A stretch of DNA of 60,958 nt from a virus. The position numbers and the translations under genes were made by a program. Positions 32,794-40,620 of the stretch are shown one piece after another. A model generated the notes under the pieces. It had not been told where the DNA came from and searched no databases. It was given only the letters and a program-made list of their open reading frames with translations. The first letter of the stretch is position 1; every line of letters begins with the position of its first letter. The DNA is taken from positions 1 to 60,958 of the IMG/VR virus record IMGVR_UViG_3300045996_002303. One strand, given 5' to 3'.

Positions 32794-33062
32794 GGCTGAG
32801 GGGTTGAAAGGTGAGCCAATAAAGCATCGGCAAGCTTTACTGCATTTTCTGCAACACTATCGGCGATTTCACCATCTGCCATCCATGTGCCATTTGCATC
32901 AGTAGCAGAGCATAAACCTTGTAAGGCCATAGCAGCGAAGTACTCCCGTTTACTCAGGCCCGTGAACGAGCAGCCGTTATCATGCGATGAAAGCGTTGTA
33001 TAAATACCTGCCTCATTTGCCGTTACAGGCAGAGGAAACGCCGGTGTGTTCTTGTTTTCCAT
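32790..33062 (-). CDS. Conserved small phage protein (KREYFAAMALQG type)
   Basis: A 90-residue protein with GLSKREYFAAMALQGLCSAT and a C-terminal VAENAVKLADALLAHL, a pattern widespread in phage early regions. The function is unknown. It overlaps the upstream gene by 50 bases. Confidence 0.6.
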   Translation of the reverse strand: MENKNTPAFPLPVTANEAGIYTTLSSHDNGCSFTGLSKREYFAAMALQGLCSATDANGTWMADGEIADSVAENAVKLADALLAHLSTPQP

Positions 33063-33246
33063 GACTATTTTTATTAAACTGTTTAAAATATTCGCTCTCC
33101 GCCTCCTCCCTGCTCATCCCCTCGTCAATTGCCTTGTGGTAGCTTTCTATCGCACTGTCCTCTATCGCCTGGCGACTACCGCGACGGATCTGTTTTAGGC
33201 GGTGGTAGTCGGTGAGCTGGTCGGGGTGGTCGATGGCGGGGGTCAT
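33013..33246 (-). CDS. Charged early protein
   Basis: A 77-residue charged protein, HPDQLTDYHRLKQIRRGSRQ followed by KAIDEGMSREEAESEYFKQF. No domain recognised. It overlaps its downstream neighbour by 50 bases. A CAC-rich low-complexity leader precedes it. Confidence 0.45.
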   Translation of the reverse strand: MTPAIDHPDQLTDYHRLKQIRRGSRQAIEDSAIESYHKAIDEGMSREEAESEYFKQFNKNSHGKQEHTGVSSACNGK

Positions 33247-33359
33247 AAAAGTTCAATTTCTGAATGAATAAAAATTAACTTAACTAAACAGAACTAAACA
33301 GAACTCCGCTTCACGTCACGCAACTGAACACCAGTTCACAGCACGCCACTCCACGCTAA
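33247..33359. other. Low-complexity leader, also seen at 33921-34004
   Basis: A gene-free stretch with a tandem 10-mer (ACTAAACAGA twice plus a partial copy) followed by CAC-spaced sequence (CACGTCACGC ... CACGCCACTCCACGC). A similar composition follows at 33930-33990 (CTAAACGCCACGCGACCTAA), upstream of the next gene. On the minus strand both are G/T-rich leaders. No known element matches. Confidence 0.35.
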
Positions 33360-33920
33360 TTATTTCAAATCGATTAATTCAAACCTTCCGAAGCTCCCGT
33401 TGTTGGTTGGTCTATATGAACCGATACCTACATAGTTACCTGTAGTTGTTACCAACTCGGTTATTGTTTCTTTGGTAATTGTTTTTTCGCCAATTTCCAG
33501 GGTAAAAGCTGCCTGCCATTCAGTCCATTTGGGTCGAACAGTAATTACCCTTGCTTTTACGTTTCGATTAACAGCAGACCTTTTATCAATTACATCATAC
33601 TCCGGTAAAAGAATTTCATCTGGTGTTACCATGAACATGGCTGCAATTATGCTTTTCATGCTCTTAGTTTTAGTGCCAACTTTAGATTTAAGGTAGCCGC
33701 CCCCATTGATTAATGCCATTCGTAATTGATCTGCCGGTATATAACATTTACCGTCGCTGTTTCGGTAGCAATGGTATTCGGCGCGTACAGCATCTTCGTG
33801 GCTCACCTCTGGTCGTTCAATAATGTGCTTTCTGTTTTTCTCCCATTGTTCTAACTTCTGATCATCCATTCGATGTTGCATGTAGGGAGTTAATCCTTTA
33901 ATTGTTACTTGATATTTCAT
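33360..33920 (-). CDS. Conserved phage protein with GxYxGIGxxRP motif
   Basis: A 186-residue protein from MKYQVTIKGLTPYMQHRMDD with a C-terminal TTGNYVGIGSYRPTNNGSFG RFELIDL. Proteins of this type occur in early regions of many phages and resemble RAMP/Cas7-like folds in this signature, but that link is only by eye. No catalytic residues. ATG at 33920 is preferred over 33950. Confidence 0.5.
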   Translation of the reverse strand: MKYQVTIKGLTPYMQHRMDDQKLEQWEKNRKHIIERPEVSHEDAVRAEYHCYRNSDGKCYIPADQLRMALINGGGYLKSKVGTKTKSMKSIIAAMFMVTPDEILLPEYDVIDKRSAVNRNVKARVITVRPKWTEWQAAFTLEIGEKTITKETITELVTTTGNYVGIGSYRPTNNGSFGRFELIDLK

Positions 33921-34004
33921 ATAAAAAAACTTTACTTTGCTAAACGCCACGCGACCTAACAGAACGGAACTACACGGTACCGGACTCTACTTCGCATTAA
34001 AATA

Positions 34005-34085
34005 TTATTTCAATAAACTCATTATTCTTGTGCATGCTTTTGCTGCTTGATCGGCACTTAAAGGCACGGATACATGGTCTTTCAT
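34005..34085 (-). CDS. Tiny early peptide
   Basis: A 26-residue peptide (MKDHVSVPLSADQAAKACTR and six more). It lies 11 bases after the upstream gene and has its own ATG. Weakly supported; the function is unknown. Confidence 0.35.
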   Translation of the reverse strand: MKDHVSVPLSADQAAKACTRIMSLLK

Positions 34086-34096
34086 TATTATCTGGG

Positions 34097-34303
34097 TTAT
34101 TGGTTTGTCACAGGGGAATCAATTCTAATCTTGATGCTGTCATTGGTGATAACAAGGCCCGTAATCCTTTCACCCTTACCAATCCTGCACTCTTTCCCTA
34201 GTAAGAACCTCAGGGTTTCGTAGTTAATGTTCATAAACGAGCCGGTTGTATCAACCTCAGAATCTTTTAGACCATCGAACGGGATGGTTATTTTGTCACT
34301 CAT
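34097..34303 (-). CDS. Hypothetical early protein
   Basis: A 68-residue beta-rich protein (KITIPFDGLKDSEVDTTGSF, GERITGLVITNDSIKIRI). Its ATG overlaps the TAA of the membrane peptide gene upstream. The function is unknown. Confidence 0.5.
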   Translation of the reverse strand: MSDKITIPFDGLKDSEVDTTGSFMNINYETLRFLLGKECRIGKGERITGLVITNDSIKIRIDSPVTNQ

Positions 34304-34380
34304 TACTGACAGATATAATTGATGAAATAAATAGCGCCGATGATCAATGCGCCGAGTAAAACAGGGTAGAGTTTTTTCAT
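34303..34380 (-). CDS. Tiny membrane peptide
   Basis: A 25-residue single-span peptide, MKKLYPVLLGALIIGAIYFI plus five residues. TAATG overlap with the downstream gene supports coupled translation. Unknown role. Confidence 0.4.
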   Translation of the reverse strand: MKKLYPVLLGALIIGAIYFINYICQ

Positions 34381-34396
34381 GATATCTATTTAAGGG

Positions 34397-34636
34397 TTAA
34401 GAAACTTTTTTAATAAACTGTTCGGGTATACTTTCTAACTTGTAGAGGTAACCGCCGCCGGGACTTTCTTTATACTCAATGATCTTCTGCTCCCTCGCCG
34501 CCTGCAGCTTCCTTTTATTCCAGCCTGTCACCTCCATGATCCACACGTGGGTTACCCAGGTGGATTTCTCTGGCACCTTCTTCAGGCTCTGTACTTCACG
34601 AAGAAGGCGGTCAATCTTCTTTTCGATGTCAGACAT
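34397..34636 (-). CDS. Excisionase/MerR-like HTH protein
   Basis: A 79-residue DNA-binding protein. After a short coiled coil (KKIDRLLREVQSLKKVPEKS) the HTH is TWVTHVWIMEVTGWNKRKLQ with a wing GGGYLYKLESIP, like excisionase or MerR-type winged helices. In an early leftward operon next to the switch it could be an excisionase or early activator. Confidence 0.65.
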   Translation of the reverse strand: MSDIEKKIDRLLREVQSLKKVPEKSTWVTHVWIMEVTGWNKRKLQAAREQKIIEYKESPGGGYLYKLESIPEQFIKKVS

Positions 34637-34698
34637 AAAATATTGTTAAGTGATGGGGTGAGGGTTGTGCGGGTGAAACTTTTCTGTTTGCTTTGCGA

Positions 34699-34914
34699 CT
34701 ACTTTGCTGCAGCAGTTAATGCAGCCCTTATCTTCTCTACCGTGCCAGGTGATGCCGAACCGATCAGTAACACACGATTCAGCACCAGCCTGTCAATGCC
34801 GATAGATACAGCACATTCCACTTCCGTGTCAAACCCTTTGCGATATTGCTTAAGCGCCTTTCTTTCTTCTGCTGTCAGCTTTTCGCTTTTCCTGCTAGTT
34901 GTATAAGTGCTCAT
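34699..34914 (-). CDS. Cro-like small regulator
   Basis: A 71-residue basic protein (TTSRKSEKLTAEERKALKQY, then DTEVECAVSIGIDRLVLNRV and SPGTVEKIRAALTAAAK) with an HTH-like second half. It is the first gene of the leftward operon, divergent from the repressor across the 34920-34958 palindrome, which is the Cro position. Confidence 0.6.
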   Translation of the reverse strand: MSTYTTSRKSEKLTAEERKALKQYRKGFDTEVECAVSIGIDRLVLNRVLLIGSASPGTVEKIRAALTAAAK

Positions 34915-34919
34915 AATTT

Positions 34920-34958
34920 GTTTTACATTTGTTTTGCATCACAAGTCAAATGTAAAAC
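34920..34958. promoter_or_regulatory. Lysogeny-switch palindrome with two divergent -7 elements
   Basis: GTTTTACATTTG (34920-34931) and CAAATGTAAAAC (34947-34958) are perfect 12-base arms separated by 15 bases. Each arm contains TACATTTG, the Bacteroidetes -7 element (TAnnTTTG), one for each direction. For the leftward promoter a TTTG lies 20 bases upstream, the right -33 spacing; the rightward one has TTG 22 bases upstream. A regulator binding here would control both the Cro-like gene and the repressor. Confidence 0.7.
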
Positions 34959-35011
34959 CGTTTGGAACTTTATCCAAATTTATCTTAGCATTTTGTCGAA
35001 ATATTGAATTT

Positions 35012-35593
35012 ATGCAACTAATAGAGAGGGTTAATGATAAACTTTTAAAGGAATCAATGTCTGTTTTGAAAATGTCTAAAGAAACAGGCATTCCTTCTTA
35101 TCGTATTTATAAATGGATTGACGGCAAAGGGAACCCCAAAACCGAAGATGCGGCAATTTTAGAACAATGGCTAAGCGGAAATTTAGATATAGTTCCAAAC
35201 AGGAAAGCGAACTACGATGTAAGTAATCCTAATGATCCAGCATACTTAGCCGGTCAGCTCGCAATGGCTGAAAGGCTTATAGCCAAATTGGAAGAGAGCC
35301 ACGAAGAGGCTAAGGCTGATAAGAATAAATTGTTTGATGCGTTGGCTGAAACTCGCCAAACAATAAATGATCTTTTAAAACCGATGGTAGCTAGTTTAAA
35401 GGAAATTCCGCCGGTTCTTGACACAATAGTTCGTAATTCAAATGAACACGATAAAGAGATAATGAAGGCGCTGGATCATCTTGTTGGCAATGCTCCTGGC
35501 ACTCTTGCGAAAGAATCGGGCAAGCGTATTCTAAAAGGCGCGATGGAACAGCAGAAAACGGGCAAGGTTGAAGTTGGCAAGTCTGACAAGTAG
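35012..35593 (+). CDS. CI-like repressor (no protease domain)
   Basis: A 193-residue protein. The HTH is at residues about 8-45 (NDKLLKESMSVLKMSKETGI, PSYRIYKWIDGKG), then a long coiled coil (AMAERLIAKLEESHEEAKAD), and a basic C-terminus. It lacks the LexA/CI S-K protease motif, so induction would need another signal. ATG at 35012 fits the HTH and the divergent promoter; an upstream in-frame ATG would sit inside the operator. Confidence 0.75.
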   Translation: MQLIERVNDKLLKESMSVLKMSKETGIPSYRIYKWIDGKGNPKTEDAAILEQWLSGNLDIVPNRKANYDVSNPNDPAYLAGQLAMAERLIAKLEESHEEAKADKNKLFDALAETRQTINDLLKPMVASLKEIPPVLDTIVRNSNEHDKEIMKALDHLVGNAPGTLAKESGKRILKGAMEQQKTGKVEVGKSDK

Positions 35594-35639
35594 ATTTAGT
35601 GCATGAGTTGTTCATGGCAGTAGCAGTTTGTTGATATGT

Positions 35640-35813
35640 ATGTACGCCAAATACTGGGTGTCTGAGGGAGAAGGTAAAAAGGGCGCAGCCTTCGAAGTAG
35701 CGATCAAGGCCCTGGCAGGCCCGCGAAACCACAACTACAGCCGCGCCTTATCGGCGCATACTAGTAGTTACCGGTTCCGCATTAAAACTGCCAGGTTTAG
35801 ACCGCGTTGGTAA
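35640..35813 (+). CDS. Small basic protein
   Basis: A 57-residue basic protein (KYWVSEGEGKKGAAFEVAIK, then RFRIKTARFRPRW). No family recognised; codon and composition fit a gene but it is short. It follows the repressor by 46 bases. Confidence 0.4.
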   Translation: MYAKYWVSEGEGKKGAAFEVAIKALAGPRNHNYSRALSAHTSSYRFRIKTARFRPRW

Positions 35814-36227
35814 ACTAAAGTATCCAATATCATTAACCAGCTATTTCGCTGGTAGAAGGCCGCAAAAGTAATGGATTATGTCGAATATAAACGGTACAAA
35901 ATCATGGCAGCAGGGTTTAGTGTAGTTAGGAATTTGATTAAGTAGGAAAAGGCTGCTATTGGGTATAGGCTAAATTTAAACTTAAATATCCATACACCAA
36001 TAAAGGTAATAACGTTTAAGATTAACCTAAATCAATTTTGTATGATAAATACCCAATCGGTTTAGGGGTAAGTCTATATCAATTACCAGTTCGTGGTATA
36101 TGATATATCTAAGATATACATAATTTGTGTGCCTGGAAATAGCGGTTTTTCACATAATCACATTTTAACATTTCAACCCTAATGGGCTAAATATTTATAT
36201 CTATATAAACAATAACTATTAACGCTT
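35814..36227. other. AT-rich gene-poor stretch upstream of secreted genes
   Basis: About 410 bases with no convincing gene. It holds a hairpin ACCAGC TATTTC GCTGGT (about 35839-35856), a 24-codon reading frame from 35871 that I do not support, and AT-rich inverted sequence (GATATATC) before 36120. It likely carries the promoter of the moron genes, but no clean -7/-33 pair is seen. Confidence 0.4.
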
Positions 36228-36320
36228 ATGAATAAACTAACATGCTTGATTATCTGCGTTTTATTGATTACGGTCAAGCATACCAAAGGTTTATCATTTA
36301 ATCACTTAAATCAAAGCTGA
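36228..36320 (+). CDS. Small exported peptide
   Basis: A 30-residue peptide with an N-terminal hydrophobic segment (MNKLTCLIICVLLITVKHTK). It is followed after one base by the secreted protein gene, so it looks like the first gene of a two-gene exported unit. Short, hence modest confidence. Confidence 0.4.
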   Translation: MNKLTCLIICVLLITVKHTKGLSFNHLNQS

Positions 36321-36321
36321 C

Positions 36322-36951
36322 ATGAAAACAATAATAGCCTTTTTGCTTACAACCGTATTAATTAAGCATGCAGAATGCCAAGAAATATTTAACGGTATCG
36401 ATGTGTTTAAAATCAATGATTATTCAATTGGTCATTTAATGAATTATGCAAAAGATAACAAACTAAAAATAAAGATTATTGATAATCGAAGTGATGAAAC
36501 AAAATATAAAGACATTAAGAATTCTCTACTGGAATTGGTTCCAAATAAAGAAAATAAAAATCGCAGTCCGATATACTCGATAGATGTTGACGGAGTCAGA
36601 GTTTTCAATATTCCCCGTATTAAAATTAACAACTTAGATGTAAGCTACATTACTCTTTCGTTCAAAAATAATATCTTATTTGATATTAAATGTGACTACA
36701 CACCCGAGCTTGGCGATTTAATAGAAGAAAAATATGGTAAAGGGAAAATGAAAAGTGAAGAAAAAGAAGCACAATGCATGTCCACTCTTAAAGAGATTAC
36801 GTTTTATACTTCCTGGGATAGTGATAAGATAACAGCAACCGCCATACAAAGCAAATATTATAACTTACAATGCGAAGAAAAGCATAGAGCTTTCCTTACA
36901 ATTTTTGACACAAAGACAACAAGCGAAGTAATCAATAATTTAAATAAATAA
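36322..36951 (+). CDS. Secreted moron protein
   Basis: A 209-residue protein with a signal peptide (MKTIIAFLLTTVLIKHAECQ, cleavage near residue 19). The mature part is charged and mixed alpha/beta (KINDYSIGHLMNYAKDNKLK, SYITLSFKNNILFDIKCDYT). AT content is higher than that of the phage genes, and it lies in the lysogeny region in its own unit. It is probably expressed in lysogens and acts in the periplasm or outside the cell. No family recognised. Confidence 0.65.
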   Translation: MKTIIAFLLTTVLIKHAECQEIFNGIDVFKINDYSIGHLMNYAKDNKLKIKIIDNRSDETKYKDIKNSLLELVPNKENKNRSPIYSIDVDGVRVFNIPRIKINNLDVSYITLSFKNNILFDIKCDYTPELGDLIEEKYGKGKMKSEEKEAQCMSTLKEITFYTSWDSDKITATAIQSKYYNLQCEEKHRAFLTIFDTKTTSEVINNLNK

Positions 36952-37007
36952 AAGTAACCCACCCCCATAATGAGATCCCGCTATTAATAACCCTCAACTA
37001 CACCATT

Positions 37008-37211
37008 ATGACCTCAGATCAATTCATGATTTACACCGCCGTCGCAATAGTCGCGGTGGCATTATTGTACTATTTCATCCAATGGTCACACCAGATCAGC
37101 AAGCGCAACCGGTATATGGAAGCGCAAATTAAATTACTTTCAAAGATTGCAGAGAAACAAGGCGTTAGTATAGACGATATTGAAGTAATAGGTCGTGTTG
37201 CCGATGTTTAA
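37008..37211 (+). CDS. Small membrane protein
   Basis: A 67-residue protein with an N-terminal membrane segment (IYTAVAIVAVALLYYFIQ) and a basic, helical tail (KLLSKIAEKQGVSIDDIEVI). It lies in the lysogeny region between secreted genes and the integrase. The function is unknown. Confidence 0.55.
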   Translation: MTSDQFMIYTAVAIVAVALLYYFIQWSHQISKRNRYMEAQIKLLSKIAEKQGVSIDDIEVIGRVADV

Positions 37212-37258
37212 GAAATAACCCCATCCTCTCATACTGAGATTCCCCTAAAATTTCCAGT

Positions 37259-37432
37259 ATGAAATTCTTATTAAACCTTTTTATCGACTTCAAGTTTGCT
37301 CGCCGCAGGCTCGGTGGAACGTGGTATTGTGTAGTAATTGATCCTGGTGGCGGTATGCAGGGATCTGTGCTACATTGGACGCAGGAAAAGCCTGGCGATG
37401 ATTCAGAGATTTTGAAAACGGAAGAGTATTGA
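37259..37432 (+). CDS. Small basic protein
   Basis: A 57-residue protein (LLNLFIDFKFARRRLGGTWY, then GGGMQGSVLHWTQEKP). Its TGA overlaps the TTG start of the next peptide. No family recognised. Confidence 0.45.
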   Translation: MKFLLNLFIDFKFARRRLGGTWYCVVIDPGGGMQGSVLHWTQEKPGDDSEILKTEEY

Positions 37433-37521
37433 AACGCCATTACCGCGAGCAAATCTACCTCGGGCTGATTATTGTTGCTCTTATTGCTCTGTGGAAGGCG
37501 GTGGTGTGGTTGATGAGGTAG
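37429..37521 (+). CDS. Tiny membrane peptide
   Basis: A 30-residue peptide, KRHYREQIYLGLIIVALIAL followed by WKAVVWLMR, with one membrane segment. TTG start overlapping the previous stop. It runs 41 bases into the antisense end of the integrase gene, so it is tentative. Confidence 0.35.
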   Translation: MKRHYREQIYLGLIIVALIALWKAVVWLMR

Positions 37522-38641
37522 CCCATGCCGTCGTACACTCTTTATCCACCTTGCGGTTGGTAATTTTATAATAGTTGTCAACGCATGTCTTTAAGGTAAT
37601 ACCCATCAATTCCGCGCATGTCTCAGCACTGATCCCCTGCTCCGCGCACATTGTGATAGCGAACGAATGTCGGCCGCCATGCGTCCCAATCTTTTTGCCT
37701 GGCAGTAATTGCTTCAGCGTCCGGTTCATCTCCTGCTCTGTGATCTTCAGCCTGCAATTCCTCACGCGGTCGAGGTGCTGGGCCAGCCTGCCAATCACCG
37801 GCATGGTCACCCATTCGCCGTTTTTCTTAGCTCTTATATATAACCGGTTTTCTTTAATGTGCTTATTGAAGTCGAACTGATACCAGTCGGAAACCCGCAG
37901 ACCGGTATAGGCACCCAGTAAAAAGTATGTCGCGGTTTGTCTTACCGTTGCATTGGTGGTTGTATCGGCGATCTTTTCCAGGCCGTCAAGCTCGGTAAGG
38001 GTTAAATAATCCTTCCTCGGCGCCTCATAGACGGGATTCTCGTAGGTATCGAATGGATAGCTGGTAATTACACCCCGCTTTTTTGCAGCGTTAAAAAGGG
38101 CTTTTAAGTTCTTCCAGATGTTATGAATGTAGTTACCGCTGAAGTTCTTTGCTCGCAGTGCAGCTTCGAATTTCACCAGGTAGTCGTGGGTGATTTCCTC
38201 GAAGGTCAGGGACTTAGATCCGTGGTAGTCCTCGATGATCTTCATGTACTTCTTATACTGCCGGTGGGTGCCTGCACTCCTTTTGTGATGCACCTCTTTA
38301 TGATACGCCTCCGCAAAGTCGAACAGGTTATGCAGGTCGGTATTGTTGGCAACCAACAGCTTTAGAGCGGAGGCCGTGATCTGCAGCCCCTTGACCTGGT
38401 GATCGACGATGACCTTGATAATTGCTTGCTTTCGGCTGGTGATGTCCGGGTTGATCAGCGCCGCCTGCAGGTGAGCCGGCCGGACCTGTTCAGCTTTTTC
38501 ATCCCAAAACTTTTTGTCAATGAAGTGGCCGGTTGATATGTAGGACTGCCGACGATTAACGGTTATTCGGATATAAATCGGAAATTGGCCTTTGGCATTA
38601 GCCTGGTGTTTGTAGAGTATCAACACGACGGAGTATTTCAT
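37481..38641 (-). CDS. int: Tyrosine integrase, Bacteroidetes type
   Basis: A 386-residue site-specific recombinase. Arm-type N-terminal domain (VVLILYKHQANAKGQFPIYI), SAM-like core-binding domain (residues about 105-200) and catalytic domain with R249 (TGLR), HxxR at H321/R324 (GTHGGRHSF) and nucleophile Y357 (VDNYYKI). Where LGH is usual the sequence reads MGIT. It integrates and excises the phage. ATG at 38641; two near-identical 26-bp repeats and a terminator-like hairpin lie upstream. Confidence 0.95.
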   Translation of the reverse strand: MKYSVVLILYKHQANAKGQFPIYIRITVNRRQSYISTGHFIDKKFWDEKAEQVRPAHLQAALINPDITSRKQAIIKVIVDHQVKGLQITASALKLLVANNTDLHNLFDFAEAYHKEVHHKRSAGTHRQYKKYMKIIEDYHGSKSLTFEEITHDYLVKFEAALRAKNFSGNYIHNIWKNLKALFNAAKKRGVITSYPFDTYENPVYEAPRKDYLTLTELDGLEKIADTTTNATVRQTATYFLLGAYTGLRVSDWYQFDFNKHIKENRLYIRAKKNGEWVTMPVIGRLAQHLDRVRNCRLKITEQEMNRTLKQLLPGKKIGTHGGRHSFAITMCAEQGISAETCAELMGITLKTCVDNYYKITNRKVDKECTTAWATSSTTPPPSTEQ

Positions 38642-38651
38642 GGCAGTTGGT

Positions 38652-38677
38652 TTACTACTACAATACTAATACAAAAA
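38652..38677. repeat. Direct repeat A upstream of the integrase
   Basis: A 26-base sequence starting TTACTACTACA and ending TAATACAAAAA, found again at 38870-38895 with 23 of 26 bases identical. It lies 11 bases from the integrase start. Candidate integrase arm-binding site, possibly part of attP; promoter duplication is the alternative. Confidence 0.5.
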
Positions 38678-38757
38678 GGGCATATTTAATGACCGAGGCG
38701 TGCGGAGTGGTGCGGAGGCGTTCTGCTGAAACCTTTACCAGACGTGCATTTAAGCGA

Positions 38758-38780
38758 AAACCCGCCACTAGAGCGGGTTT
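38758..38780. terminator. Hairpin terminator upstream of integrase
   Basis: AAACCCGC and GCGGGTTT, perfect 8-bp stem with loop CACTAGA. On the minus strand it ends in TTTT, on the plus strand in GTTTG. It could block read-through into the integrase from either side. Confidence 0.55.
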
Positions 38781-38869
38781 GATAAAATACGTTAAGTGAA
38801 CCGGATTGGATTCGAAGCTACTTTTATACTAAGTTCATTATCAAATACTTCTAAACGGTTAAATAATCC

Positions 38870-38895
38870 TTACTACTACATAATTAATACAAAAA
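38870..38895. repeat. Direct repeat B upstream of the integrase
   Basis: Second copy of the 26-base repeat at 38652-38677 (three mismatches at positions 12, 13 and 15). The two copies are 218 bases apart in the same orientation and bracket the terminator hairpin. Confidence 0.5.
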
Positions 38896-38929
38896 CCGGT
38901 CTTAAATCATTTTCCCCGACCTTCGCGCC

Positions 38930-39184
38930 ATGCCCGGCAAGAAACAAAACACCTACTACGAATCTCCTTACGCCAAAGACCTGGTTAAAATTATGGAGGC
39001 CGGTAAAGGCCCGTACACGCGCAGCATGCTGGCTGAGGAACTGGGTAAGCTGCATCCAAAAATGTACTGGCAAGAATTAATGAATGAGATCAGCGGGGCG
39101 ATGTTGATGGATAAGCTGTCCAAGGCTGGAAGGTTTAAGTCTGTGAGGCATGGGTGGTATGGGCTGGCGGGGCGGGAGTATTGA
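38930..39184 (+). CDS. Small winged-helix-like protein
   Basis: An 84-residue protein (SPYAKDLVKIMEAGKGPYTR, SMLAEELGKLHPKMYWQELM) with an HTH-like middle and a basic C-terminus (FKSVRHGWYGL). A DNA-binding regulator of the lysogeny region is plausible. Confidence 0.5.
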   Translation: MPGKKQNTYYESPYAKDLVKIMEAGKGPYTRSMLAEELGKLHPKMYWQELMNEISGAMLMDKLSKAGRFKSVRHGWYGLAGREY

Positions 39185-39766
39185 GACAAACAGAGCCCTA
39201 CCCTGGCAACCCCTTTGTTACCGGTTTAGCCTGCCAACTATATCTGCCAACCCCTTCATACATCTTAGTGAGAAAAATCACTGGCAATTACTACCAAATG
39301 AGCAGATGTACTAAGCGAATGCAAATTTTCTATATTTTTCGCATACGCAAAACAGATATACGCTTTACATAAGACAGAACTCAATTTTCTGGTTGCCTTT
39401 GTGACCGGGTTGACGGCTCTGAGGGTCATTGCCCGGGTTAGCGTTTGTTGACATCGAAACTTTGAGATTGTTGGCGCGCAATTGCCACCCGGTCAAAGAC
39501 CTTAAAAACACCGGGCATAAAAAAGCCCACAAGTTGTGAAACCTATGGGCGCGCCAAAAATTCAAAAAATAAACCGAGGGATATTGTACATGCAATATAG
39601 ACAATTTTAACATTGGTGTATTTTTATGAATTTTTTGGCACCACTAATTTCGGCTAATATTCTTAGCATATAGCCATTTTTTTATGCACACGATTACCAC
39701 AATGTTGATAAAATTGACCCTTATCAACTATTTAGTTTCGCTGCGAAATACTTCTTATATTGCCAC
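39185..39766. other. Gene-free region with nested inverted repeats
   Basis: About 580 bases without a convincing gene. Inverted repeats: TGACCGGGT (39402-39410)/ACCCGGTCA (39487-39495); GGGC/GCCC (39513-39528); GCCCA/TGGGC (39525-39550); a long pair starting GCCAAAAATTCA (39553-39571) against its near-complement (39619-39639); and inside it ATATTG/CAATAT (39581-39598). The nesting suggests a structured RNA, regulatory region or origin. No known family recognised. Confidence 0.45.
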
Positions 39767-39967
39767 ATGGCAAAGATTGTTATTGATACAAAGAAATGGG
39801 CGACCGCAAAAACTCTCGCTAAGGAAAACGGGTGGGACAATAAGAAGAACTACACTCAGCGGGTAACAACAATGGTCGGCCGGTATGGAATTAAAACATG
39901 GACTATCGAGGAACTTGATGTAAGGTTAATTGATCGTGATCAATTTAATAAGCATCTGACAAAATAG
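39767..39967 (+). CDS. Small hypothetical protein
   Basis: A 66-residue basic protein (DTKKWATAKTLAKENGWDNK, then GIKTWTIEELDVRLIDRDQF). First gene of the plus-strand small-gene array. It may be a small DNA-binding protein, but no motif is clear. Confidence 0.5.
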   Translation: MAKIVIDTKKWATAKTLAKENGWDNKKNYTQRVTTMVGRYGIKTWTIEELDVRLIDRDQFNKHLTK

Positions 39968-40029
39968 ATTTGTTTCGTAACGAAACGTTACCTATCTTCG
40001 ATATATCAATCACTCAAAAACTTGCAATT

Positions 40030-40284
40030 ATGAACACTCCCCAAACTCTCGCCGACCTGAAACATTTTCAAAATGTATTCGCTGTTGATACCGCCAGCGT
40101 TGGTATTCAAAGTGAAGCATCGCGAGTATTTAACGAAAAGATGGGTGAAGATACTTTACCCGGCAACGTTAAGACTCGTTTCCTTTTTGCGGAGAATGAC
40201 AGCGAAGGCAAACAGGTAAAAGTTTATGAAGCGTATAAGGATTCAGGTAGCGAAGATTATATATACTTGACTGCAAAACTTTAA
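40030..40284 (+). CDS. Small hypothetical protein
   Basis: An 84-residue protein from MNTPQTLADLKHFQNVFAVD. Start at 40030 is preceded by an AT-rich leader. Mixed alpha/beta with an acidic end. No family recognised. Confidence 0.5.
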   Translation: MNTPQTLADLKHFQNVFAVDTASVGIQSEASRVFNEKMGEDTLPGNVKTRFLFAENDSEGKQVKVYEAYKDSGSEDYIYLTAKL

Positions 40285-40340
40285 TCCGGTTTTTTAATCG
40301 CACCAGGGGCTTCGGCCCCGTAGGAATTAAAACAAAAGTC

Positions 40341-40547
40341 ATGAATAATCAAAAATTCCAAACCTGGGCTACTGAAATAAAAAAAGATTGGACTGCTGGC
40401 TATAACGCAACGGCTACAGGCGAATCGTTGCAGGTTACTTTCAACTCCGAAGAAGTTGCACGGATCGACTACAATAACGGAAGATACACAGTAACGGGCA
40501 ATGATAAAGAGGCCGTAGGCCAGTTGGAATGGATGGTAGCCCGTTAA
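40341..40547 (+). CDS. Small hypothetical protein
   Basis: A 68-residue protein (QKFQTWATEIKKDWTAGYNA, beta-rich TGESLQVTFNSEEVARIDYN). A UUCG-loop hairpin lies 21 bases upstream. The function is unknown. Confidence 0.5.
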   Translation: MNNQKFQTWATEIKKDWTAGYNATATGESLQVTFNSEEVARIDYNNGRYTVTGNDKEAVGQLEWMVAR

Positions 40548-40620
40548 TATCTTTAACCGCACCATGCCCTACGGGGCTTAGGAATTTAACTCACCGCCCT
40601 CGGGCACAAACCTATAAGCC

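Noticed and set aside
39365-39613. An 82-codon minus-strand frame in the gene-free region
   Set aside because: Composition is not protein-like, and it crosses the inverted repeats; structure explains the sequence better.
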